Origin: Burkholderia arboris
Lineage (GTDB): Bacteria; Pseudomonadota; Gammaproteobacteria; Burkholderiales; Burkholderiaceae
Reading direction: 5' to 3'
DNA length: 64,000 bases
Assembly: GCF_902499125.1 (NCBI RefSeq)
Contig: NZ_CABVPX010000012.1
Span: 62,001-126,000 of the forward strand
Positions 1 to 7,334 of the stretch are shown here, piece by piece. The translations under genes and the position numbers were made by a program. The notes below the pieces were generated by a model that ran no database searches, was not told the DNA's origin, and was given only the letters and a program-made list of their open reading frames with translations. The first letter of the stretch is position 1. Each line of letters begins with the position of its first letter.

Positions 1-698
1 TTCGCCGCCCCGAACCCGCCCAGCAAGCTTCCTCCAAGCATCGACCACTTTTGCCCGTCGGAACCTTCGCCGAAAATCTTTCCGCCCAGCCATCCGCCAA
101 CTTCACCGCCGAAAAAACCGCCGGCCGCGCCGAGAATCGCCAGCGCCGGCCCGGCAAGGACGGCCGCGGCGGCAATGCCCACCGCGGCCATCGTCCAGTT
201 GACCCACGCCGGGATCTCGGGATTGAACTCCCCGACCGCCGGGCCACCGATGAACACGTTCGGCGATCCGTCGTTGATCAACGCGCCGCACATCATCCGG
301 TCTTCCTTGCGGCTCGCCGGCTGGCTGTTGATGTAGACCGTCGACGAACCCTGCGCGACCACCTGCGGCGGACCCGCGTGGTCGCTGCACAGACCCAGGC
401 TCAGGATGGCCCGCATCGCCGCGCGACTGTTGATGAAGACGTTGGGTGAGCCCTTTATCAGACTTCCCGTGACATGCCGGGGCGCCCACGACATCGTGCC
501 CAGCACTTCGCCGAGCCCGCCGCCCGCGGCAGCGCCCGCCGCGACTGCGGCAATCACCGTCAACGCGGCGCCGCCCGTTGCGACCACCGCCACGGCCCCG
601 ATTACCGCGCCGGCGATCAGCCCGGCAATCATCCATCCCTTGGACGCCGTATGCGCAATCGGATCGCCCAATCGCGCAGCAGCAAGCAATGTATCCAC
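1..698 (-). CDS. prePAAR/PAAR-domain T6SS effector, N-terminal part (runs off left edge)
   Basis: This is the N-terminal part (about 232 residues) of a type VI secretion effector that sits on the VgrG spike tip. It starts with GTG behind a GGGGAG ribosome site. Residues 7-16 read AARLGDPIAH, which fits the published prePAAR pattern AARxxDxxxH. A hydrophobic Gly/Ala-rich segment follows (about 22-68). A PAAR-like region comes next, with the repeated GSPNVFI motif (about 80-155), and then a second hydrophobic Gly-rich segment (about 165-225). The toxin part lies outside the window, so its activity cannot be named. PAAR proteins of this kind are often Rhs proteins or Tse6-like toxins. The start lies 12 bases after the DUF1795 chaperone gene, the usual chaperone-effector order. 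Confidence 0.85.
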   Translation of the reverse strand, partial: MDTLLAAARLGDPIAHTASKGWMIAGLIAGAVIGAVAVVATGGAALTVIAAVAAGAAAGGGLGEVLGTMSWAPRHVTGSLIKGSPNVFINSRAAMRAILSLGLCSDHAGPPQVVAQGSSTVYINSQPASRKEDRMMCGALINDGSPNVFIGGPAVGEFNPEIPAWVNWTMAAVGIAAAAVLAGPALAILGAAGGFFGGEVGGWLGGKIFGEGSDGQKWSMLGGSLLGGFGAA

Positions 699-710
699 GC
701 GCGCTCCCCG

Positions 711-1526
711 TTAGCCCGCGTTCGCAACCGCGGTCAGATAAGCACGCACGGCCTCGATGCTCTGCATGCCGGTCATGCCCTTCACCGCGGCCACACCGCC
801 GAGCCGGTCGCCCAGCGGCGCGTGCTCGCGCGCATCCGTCGTCCAGAGCGCGAACTGACGGCCGTCCAGTGCTCTCCACGCCGGTTGTCCGATCGGAGCA
901 GGTTGCAACGCCAGCGGCTCACCGGACGGGCCGAAGAACGCGGTGTCGTCGAACATTTCCGTGACGTCGTGCCGGAACAGTTCGGCCAGGCCGGTGAGCG
1001 CGTACAACGTCGCGCTCGGCTCATGCAGCACGAAGACGATGCCCGCCTCGTCCTGGCCGAGCGCGGTCGGCACGAAAGCCGCACGGTCGGGCCGGGCCAG
1101 CACGACACTCTCGAGCAAGCTCTTGTACTCCTTGCTCTTGTCCTCCGTGAACGACTTCGGACAGGTACCGATGAAACTGATCGCCACGCGCTCGCGCCCG
1201 GCCTTCGGTGACATCACCACCGTCTGGCGCTGATGCAGCGGCGTGCCTTCCGACACCCACTGATAATCGACTTCGCGTGCGGTTTCGCCGTCGATTTCCC
1301 GATTGTCCAGATGCTTCAATTCGAAACGCGGAAGCGACTTGCGCATCTCCGATACGAGCCGCGTCACGAACGTATCGACCGTGTCGTCCGGCTCCATCGG
1401 CGCACGCGAAACCACGAACGTGAATTCGCTGCTCCCTGCTTCATCGACCGTGAACAGGTGAATCGTCTTGTCTTTGAAGTGCGCCGGCAACTGAATGACG
1501 GCGTCGTTCATCTGATATTCGGACAT
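711..1526 (-). CDS. EagR-type T6SS effector chaperone (DUF1795/DcrB) with C-terminal extension
   Basis: The protein has 271 residues. Residues 1 to about 150 match the DUF1795/DcrB fold seen in Eag chaperones: an MNDAVIQLP start, a FTFVVSRAPM strand, REIDGETAREVDYQW, and a closing helix near KEYKSLLESV. Eag chaperones bind the prePAAR and transmembrane segments of PAAR effectors and load them on VgrG. The gene immediately upstream of such an effector makes this role likely. Eag proteins are usually about 145 residues, so the last 120 or so residues here are extra. That part is soluble, contains FVLHEPSATLYAL and WRALDGRQFALW, and I do not recognise it. The ATG at the upstream end has an AGAAGAG-like ribosome site. 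Confidence 0.8.
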   Translation of the reverse strand: MSEYQMNDAVIQLPAHFKDKTIHLFTVDEAGSSEFTFVVSRAPMEPDDTVDTFVTRLVSEMRKSLPRFELKHLDNREIDGETAREVDYQWVSEGTPLHQRQTVVMSPKAGRERVAISFIGTCPKSFTEDKSKEYKSLLESVVLARPDRAAFVPTALGQDEAGIVFVLHEPSATLYALTGLAELFRHDVTEMFDDTAFFGPSGEPLALQPAPIGQPAWRALDGRQFALWTTDAREHAPLGDRLGGVAAVKGMTGMQSIEAVRAYLTAVANAG

Positions 1527-1624
1527 GCTCTTCTCGGTTCGGCCTGCCCGTCGGGGCAGGCGCCGGATTGAAACTGTTCGCCGGCGGCACAGCCGCAGCC
1601 GGCGCTGCCGTCATGCGGCTTGCG
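1527..1624. repeat. short spacer with GCCTGCCC/GGGCAGGC hairpin
   Basis: The gap between the ankyrin gene and the chaperone gene holds an 8-bp inverted repeat at 1542-1561 (GCCTGCCC, loop GTCG, GGGCAGGC). The same arms occur in a longer perfect palindrome at 9863-9890. There is no T run, so this is not a classical terminator. It may be a small dispersed palindromic element or an mRNA processing hairpin. Confidence 0.5.
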
Positions 1625-2407
1625 TTACTGCACGCCGGCCGTGACCAGACGCTTGTGAATGGCTTCGATGCGACTCAGCTGCGGCGAGCCTTTCGGCGTC
1701 TGCTGCAGTTCGTCGCCGAGGACTTTCGAATAGGCGAGGCCGTTGTCGTTCTTCACCGACGGATCGGCACCATGCGCGAGCAGATAATCGACGACGTCCC
1801 ACTGCCGCAGGCGCGTCGCTTCGTAGAGCGCGGTTTCCTTCATCGAGTCCCGCAGATTGACGTTGGCCTTGTGTTCGACCAGCGCGCGCATTTGCGGCAA
1901 CAGCGTGTCCTTGCAGGTTGCGAAGAGCAGCGGCGTATCGCCGTCGTACCTGAGATCCGGGTTCATGCCGCCGGCCAGCAATGCTTTCAGCAGATTGGGC
2001 GTGTCGGCCCGCGCAGCCAGATAGGCGACGTTCGCGCCGTTCTCGCCGAACGGCTGTTCGGGCTTCGCGCCGTCCCGCACCAGTTCGCTGACGATCTGGA
2101 AGTGCACGTTCGTGGCGTCCGTCTTCACCGGAATCGCCTCCTGCACCGCGAACGACAACAGGGTGGCCTTCTTGTTGCCCGGCGCAGCCAGATCGGTATG
2201 CGTCGCAAGCGATTTGACCTGCTCGAGATTTCCGTCGCGAATGGCACGCGCCAGCTCGAGTTGCGATCCCGAGAAAAAGTCTTCGGGCGGGTAACGCTTG
2301 AAGTCTGCCATTTTTGTTTCCTGTGCTTGAGTCGGCCACCAGAACGGCGACGACAAACCGATTACCGCGACAACCGCGCCCGCGGCGATGACCTTGCTGT
2401 ATTTCAT
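1625..2407 (-). CDS. exported ankyrin-repeat protein, probable immunity protein for the VgrG-lipase
   Basis: This 260-residue protein starts at ATG inside the overlap TGATG with the stop of the vgrG gene, so the two are translationally coupled. A TTG one codon upstream is the alternative start. Residues 1 to about 30 form a signal peptide or signal anchor (MKYSKVIAAGAVVAVIGL, ending near TQAQ). The rest carries about four ankyrin-like units (LLSFAVQEA, NVAYLAARADTPNLLKALLAGGMNPDLR, TALYEATRLRQWDVVDYLLAHGADPSVK). Ankyrin-repeat proteins are known neighbours of T6SS lipase effectors. A periplasmic location would fit protection against a lipase delivered to the periplasm. The immunity role is inferred from position and export signal. 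Confidence 0.75.
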   Translation of the reverse strand: MKYSKVIAAGAVVAVIGLSSPFWWPTQAQETKMADFKRYPPEDFFSGSQLELARAIRDGNLEQVKSLATHTDLAAPGNKKATLLSFAVQEAIPVKTDATNVHFQIVSELVRDGAKPEQPFGENGANVAYLAARADTPNLLKALLAGGMNPDLRYDGDTPLLFATCKDTLLPQMRALVEHKANVNLRDSMKETALYEATRLRQWDVVDYLLAHGADPSVKNDNGLAYSKVLGDELQQTPKGSPQLSRIEAIHKRLVTAGVQ

Positions 2408-5400
2408 CAATGTCCCTGAAGTTGGCTCAGCAACGACGCCTGCTGATCGGCAACGGTCGTTTCCAGCCCGCTCGTCACCTGCCCCATCATGTGGCGCTGA
2501 ACGGTCGTCAAACTGGTACCCGGGATGGTGATCTGCTCACCGGCAGCCTTGGGCATCAATTGCGACGTCACGTCGCTGATCGGGCCCAGCCTGCCTTCCT
2601 GCACCCCGGTCAGGATGTCTCCGTCGACCCGGTAGTTCGTGATGGCCGACGCCCGCGGTGTTGCGCCGTACATCGGCAGCGTTTCTGAATTGAGGCCGGC
2701 CGCGTTGAACGTCGTCGCGCCCGCGCCGCTGGCCTGGGACGCCGCCGAAGCCAGCCCGCCGCCGAGCGAATGACCGGTGAGATCGAGGCCGCCTGCATTG
2801 CCGGAGCCGTAGATCTTCTTGCCGATGGTCACCGCGCGATCGTAGTACGGGGAGTTGTCGCCCAATCCCTGATTGAGGTTGTTCGACCAGTCTTCCTTGA
2901 CCGTGGGCTGCGTTCCCTTGAAGGCCAGGGTAGGCTTCATGCTGTCGCCGAACACCGCGGGATCGGGCACGTATGCCTGCGCACCGAAGTTGCTGCCGGG
3001 AATCTGCAAGTCCTGCGGCCTCAGGCCGAACTTCTTGAGCGCTTCCGGATCGTTCGACACGTTCTTCCATCCCGGCGGCGCCGTACCCGGCGCATACACG
3101 GCTCCCGCGAGTTTGGCCAGCTGCTGCGCCTTGACCGTCGCCTGAAGCTTGCGTGCCGCTGCCTGCACCTTGGGATCGGCCGATGCGAGACCCGCCGCGA
3201 TGATCGCCTGCTGATTGGCCCACTCGATCGCCATCGCCTGCTCGGGCGTCACGAACAGCCCCTGGTTCAGGTGGATCACCGGGCCGTCGAGAAAGATGCC
3301 GCTCTGATTGATCAGGATGCTCGATGCGCCGTGGGACAGCTTGATGCTGTCCGGCTTCAGCGTGACGATGCTCGCGCCCACGCGATGCTCGATCTCGTCC
3401 GTCGCCTGATAGCTCTGCTTGCCCGGCCCCGCATCGCCGGCCAGCGCCTGCACGCCGACACTGTTGGCCGTCGTGAAACGCGCTTTCGCGATCTTCTCCG
3501 ACAGGTTGCCTTCCGCAACATGCTTGCTCTCGTCGCCTTTCAGCACCGACACGCTCCGCGCGCCGGATTCGACCGTGTGCGACTCGCTGTCCTTGACGAT
3601 CGTTTTCATGTCCTTCTGCGCATGCAGAAAGACTTCCTGCGCCCCGTTCACGTCCGAGAAGCGCAGTTCGTTGAAGCCATCGCCCTTGTGCGTCTGGCTG
3701 CGCATCCCCATCGTCTGGCCGCCGCTGCCGTGGTACGGGTTGCCCGAATCGCCGTTGAACACGCGCCCGACGACGATGGGGTTGTCCGGATCGCCCTGGT
3801 TGAACGAGACGAGCACCTCCTGGCCGATCCGCGGGATCGCCGATCCGCCCCAGCCCTTGCCGGCCCACGGTTGCGACACGCGCACCCACATCGAGTCCGA
3901 ACCGTCGAGCTTGCCGCGCCGGTCCCACATGAAATGCAGCTTGACCCGGCTGCCGTCGGTGTGAATTTCCTCGCCCTTCGGCCCGACCACGATCGCGGAC
4001 TGCGTGCCCTGCATGTGCGGCTTGGGCGTACGCCGCTCCGGCCTGAACGGGATATCGATCGGCAGGCACGTGAACGTGTTGTGATACGGCAGCTTCGACG
4101 TCTGCTGGGTATAGTCGTTCGCCACCTGATGACGAACGCGGAGGATCACGAAGTCCTTGTTGTTGTAAGTGGACGTGCCGTGATTGACCAGCGTGAATCG
4201 CCCGTTCGTCGTCATCCCGTGCGCATGCCCCGCGCCGTTGAAGCGATGCGCGAGCGCCTCTTCCGCTTCCATTGCGTAGCACGCGTAACGTTGCCCGTCG
4301 TCGCCGTGGTCATACAGCGAATGGAACTGGTAACGCTCGGTCGTCTGGATGTTCGGGTGCTTCAGGTTGACCGTCGGCACCTCGACGTGCATCAGTTGCG
4401 AGGACGGCTGGTTGTAGTTGAAATCCCGGTACGTGATCTTGCCGACCCGGAAGCTGAACGCCTCATCCCATCGATCGATGCCGTTCTGCTCGCTCGCGGC
4501 GCTGCTGGCTTCGTACGGAATCGTCTTCAGGTTCGGAATCGGCTGAAACACCGCGTTGGTGTCGCCGATCACGAGGACGTGCTTGTCCTGTTCGTAGCGG
4601 AGCGTCCAGATCAGCCCTTCCTGCTCCATCAGGCGCGAGCAGAAACCGTAGTACGACTCGTCGTACATGACGATGTACTCGAGCTTCGGACGCTCGCCCT
4701 GCATCGCGAACTCGAAATCCGCAAAACCCATCTCGCGGAAAATGTCGGTCAGGATGTCCTGCGGCGTCTGGTTCTGGAAGATCCGGCAATCGGTCGAGCG
4801 TGTCAGAAACCAGAACCACGGCACGACCGACATTTCGTAACGGGTCACCGAGCCCGATTTTCCGACGCGGCCGAACGACGCGACGTACCCGTCGAAATAT
4901 CGCTTCGTCTCGGTATCCGCTGCCGACGTCACGACGCGCGTCAGACTGAAATTGCGGCTCTGCGGCTCGAGCGTGATCTTGACCCGCTGCCCGACAATTT
5001 CCTGGGGTTCGATATTGTTGCGATGGGACAGCAGGTCGAGATGTGTTTCGGTCAGCTGATTGACGTGTTCGTCGATGACCGCCGCGCTGACCAGCAGCAC
5101 GTCCGGACCGAGCGGCGTTTCGATCGTGATGAAACGATTGTCCTGGGTCAGACGCGGAAGCCCGCCCGTCAGGCTGTTGATGGCTTCGGCAATCGACTCC
5201 GGGGCCTTGCCCATCAACGACAAGCCGGTCTGCGCCAGTTGCACCGCGCTCGCGGCCCCGCCAAGCAGCCCCGCACCGGGCATACCGGTCAACGCCCCCA
5301 GTTGTCCCGCCATTCCGGCAATCGAACCCAGATTGCCCAGACCGCCGGCCAGGGTCGCACCGCTCCCTCCCGTCCCTTCGGGGTTTCCGTTTGCTGCGAA

Positions 5401-5409
5401 ACTCATCAT
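2407..5409 (-). CDS. vgrG: evolved VgrG spike protein with C-terminal lipase domain (T6SS effector)
   Basis: The protein has 1000 residues. Residues 1 to about 90 are an unusual Gly/Ala/Leu-rich leader. The gp27-like VgrG base follows from NRFITIETPLG, then the gp5-like OB fold (GEEIHTDGSRVKLHFMWD, QPWAGKGWGGSAIPRIGQEV) and the DUF2345-type beta spike. The last 200 or so residues hold an alpha/beta-hydrolase lipase with GHSLGGG. The likely nucleophile is Ser881, with Asp929 or Asp931 (RVDGDIL) and His973 (QRHMMG) completing a triad. VgrG trimers cap the Hcp tube, and the fused lipase should attack target-cell membranes. Two adjacent ATGs follow a GAGG site; I chose the first. The ankyrin gene is coupled downstream. 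The substrate (phospholipase or other) is not decided by sequence. Confidence 0.92.
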   Translation of the reverse strand: MMSFAANGNPEGTGGSGATLAGGLGNLGSIAGMAGQLGALTGMPGAGLLGGAASAVQLAQTGLSLMGKAPESIAEAINSLTGGLPRLTQDNRFITIETPLGPDVLLVSAAVIDEHVNQLTETHLDLLSHRNNIEPQEIVGQRVKITLEPQSRNFSLTRVVTSAADTETKRYFDGYVASFGRVGKSGSVTRYEMSVVPWFWFLTRSTDCRIFQNQTPQDILTDIFREMGFADFEFAMQGERPKLEYIVMYDESYYGFCSRLMEQEGLIWTLRYEQDKHVLVIGDTNAVFQPIPNLKTIPYEASSAASEQNGIDRWDEAFSFRVGKITYRDFNYNQPSSQLMHVEVPTVNLKHPNIQTTERYQFHSLYDHGDDGQRYACYAMEAEEALAHRFNGAGHAHGMTTNGRFTLVNHGTSTYNNKDFVILRVRHQVANDYTQQTSKLPYHNTFTCLPIDIPFRPERRTPKPHMQGTQSAIVVGPKGEEIHTDGSRVKLHFMWDRRGKLDGSDSMWVRVSQPWAGKGWGGSAIPRIGQEVLVSFNQGDPDNPIVVGRVFNGDSGNPYHGSGGQTMGMRSQTHKGDGFNELRFSDVNGAQEVFLHAQKDMKTIVKDSESHTVESGARSVSVLKGDESKHVAEGNLSEKIAKARFTTANSVGVQALAGDAGPGKQSYQATDEIEHRVGASIVTLKPDSIKLSHGASSILINQSGIFLDGPVIHLNQGLFVTPEQAMAIEWANQQAIIAAGLASADPKVQAAARKLQATVKAQQLAKLAGAVYAPGTAPPGWKNVSNDPEALKKFGLRPQDLQIPGSNFGAQAYVPDPAVFGDSMKPTLAFKGTQPTVKEDWSNNLNQGLGDNSPYYDRAVTIGKKIYGSGNAGGLDLTGHSLGGGLASAASQASGAGATTFNAAGLNSETLPMYGATPRASAITNYRVDGDILTGVQEGRLGPISDVTSQLMPKAAGEQITIPGTSLTTVQRHMMGQVTSGLETTVADQQASLLSQLQGH

Positions 5410-5974
5410 TAACCTCGTTCTTTTTGTCGGGCGAACCCGCCGCGACCTGGACGCTATCGCACCAACAAGGCGCTCTCAGCCACCTTGAAGGCGCCAAATA
5501 TATCAAATCACAAGAGAATTCATAACCATTTGTCAGCATTTAATGTTGAGGCGCGTTGACAGCCGTGATAGATCCCCAATATCGATTGCCGACCGCCAGT
5601 CTCAGGCGCCCGACTGTCGGACGCATCGCACGATCGGCCTGCGATGCACGGCCGGAGCGCGGCGTACACCGAAAAACGAACGAGCCGATGCAGCAGGAAA
5701 TCAACGTGTGGCGGGCCGGATGGCGCAGCCGGTCGTGAGCAAGGCGGTGCGCGCGACGATCGAACCGGGCGCGGCATGCTTGACGCATGCCATGCGCCCG
5801 TGCCCCCGGCAGGGGCACGATCCGGCGTTCAGGTAGGCGGGTAGTCAACGCGCGGCGCTCGTGGCGAACGCCGGGGACAGGCCCCGTACGGCCCTTTGCG
5901 GGGAGCGGCCGAATCGAACCGCGGCAGGCATCCGTGCGATGTCCGCCGAATGCTTTCGACCGACTCCGCGGGCG
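5410..5974. other. intergenic region upstream of vgrG; promoter region and hairpins, no gene seen
   Basis: This 565-base gap has no frame with convincing coding character. The part next to vgrG (about 5490-5545) is AT-rich and should hold the promoter of the T6SS island, though I could not pin down a good -35/-10 pair. Two inverted repeats lie further right: GGCATGC/GCATGCC at 5773-5791 and CGTGCCCC/GGGGCACG at 5799-5819. The second may end transcription of the ABC transporter genes, but it lacks a T run. Confidence 0.5.
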
Positions 5975-7312
5975 TCAGGACTCGACGTCCTCGAGGCTGA
6001 AGATCTCGGTCTGGTCGTTGTACGAGAAGATCTCGCCGTAGCGGCCCCAGTCGATCACCGCGTCGAGCGTTTCCTCGGCCGCGCCGTCCGACAGGAAATC
6101 CTCCAGCTCCTGCTCGAAGCGCACGCGCGGCGCGCGGTGGCCCGGGCGCTCGTTCAGCACCTTCTTGATCCGGGCAGCCAGCGGCACGTGCTTCAGCAGA
6201 TGATCGGCGAACATCAGCTTGCGCTCCTGCGTGCCGAATTCCGCGAACACGCGGCCCGGCGGCGTCAGGAACACGTCGCCTTCGCGCACGTCCGCGAAGC
6301 CGAGGTACTGCAGCACTTCGGCGATCGGGAACAGGTCGTCGACCTCCAGATGCAGCGTGCGCGCGATTTCCGGCATGTCGGCACGGCCGTGGTACGGCGC
6401 CATCGCGAGCGTCTCGATCAGGCCGGCCATCAGGTTGGTCGACACCTGCGGCAGCCAGCTGCCGAGTTCGAGGCCCTTCTTCGTCGCCTCGCCGGTCTGG
6501 CGGGCCGTCATCTTCGCGTAGATGTCGTCGACGAGCTTGCGGAACGCCGGGTCGAGCCGGTTGCGCGGATGCTTGAACGGCACCTTGATCTCGGCGATCA
6601 CGCGGCCCGGGTTCGACGACAGCACGAGGATCCGGTCGCACATGAACACGGCTTCCTCGATGTTGTGCGTGACGATCAGCACCGACTTGATCGGCATGCG
6701 GCCCTGCGTCCACAGGTCGAGCAGGTCGGTACGCAGCGTCTCGGCCGTCAGCACGTCGAGCGCCGAGAACGGCTCGTCCATCAGCAGGATCGTCGGATCG
6801 ACGACGAGCGCACGCGCAAAGCCCACGCGCTGGCGCATGCCGCCCGACAGCTCGCGCGGGTACGCGTTCTCGAAGCCGTCGAGACCGATCAGGTCGATCG
6901 CGGCCAGCGCGCGTTCGCGCCGCTCGCGCGCGCCGACGCCGAGCGCTTCGAGGCCGGCTTCCACGTTCTGCAGCACCGTGAGCCACGGGAACAGCGCGAA
7001 GGTCTGGAACACCATCGCGACGCCTTCGGCCGGGCCATCCAGCGGCTTGCCGAGATAGGTCACTTCGCCGCCGGTCGGTTCGATCAGCCCGGCGATGATT
7101 CGCAGCAGCGTCGACTTGCCCGAGCCGGAACGGCCGAGCAAGCCGACGATTTCGCCCTCGCGCAGCGACAGGTTCGCGTCGTCGAGCACGAGCAGTTCGC
7201 CCTGCGTCTTGTTGAAGCCGCGGCAGACGTGATCGACACGCAGGATTTCCTCACCGAGGCGCGGCGGCTGGGACGTCTGGACGGGGGCGTTTACAGCATT
7301 CGGATTGTGCAT
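5975..7312 (-). CDS. NitT/TauT-type ABC transporter ATPase with C-terminal AAA-associated domain
   Basis: This 445-residue ATP-hydrolysing subunit belongs to an importer of the nitrate/sulfonate/taurine class. It shows Walker A (GRSGSGKST, about residue 58), the signature LSGGMRQR and Walker B (ILLMDEPF), then the switch histidine in VTHN. The ABC domain ends near residue 270. The remaining 170 residues match the AAA-associated C-terminal domain (PF09821 type), probably a regulatory module acting on transport. The gene lies 22 bases after the fused permease gene and is co-transcribed with it. No binding protein is encoded nearby, so the substrate is unknown. Confidence 0.88.
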   Translation of the reverse strand: MHNPNAVNAPVQTSQPPRLGEEILRVDHVCRGFNKTQGELLVLDDANLSLREGEIVGLLGRSGSGKSTLLRIIAGLIEPTGGEVTYLGKPLDGPAEGVAMVFQTFALFPWLTVLQNVEAGLEALGVGARERRERALAAIDLIGLDGFENAYPRELSGGMRQRVGFARALVVDPTILLMDEPFSALDVLTAETLRTDLLDLWTQGRMPIKSVLIVTHNIEEAVFMCDRILVLSSNPGRVIAEIKVPFKHPRNRLDPAFRKLVDDIYAKMTARQTGEATKKGLELGSWLPQVSTNLMAGLIETLAMAPYHGRADMPEIARTLHLEVDDLFPIAEVLQYLGFADVREGDVFLTPPGRVFAEFGTQERKLMFADHLLKHVPLAARIKKVLNERPGHRAPRVRFEQELEDFLSDGAAEETLDAVIDWGRYGEIFSYNDQTEIFSLEDVES

Positions 7313-7334
7313 CGCGTTTCGCTCTCAATCGGTC

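Noticed and set aside
2770..5412. Long open frame on the plus strand opposite vgrG (about 880 codons)
   Set aside because: It mirrors vgrG third-position GC, encodes an Arg/His-rich sequence without any known domain and lacks a ribosome site. VgrG on the other strand is unmistakable.
5520..5848. Two overlapping minus-strand frames between vgrG and the ABC ATPase
   Set aside because: Composition (Arg, Pro, Ser) and lack of ribosome sites match non-coding high-GC sequence. No recognisable protein.
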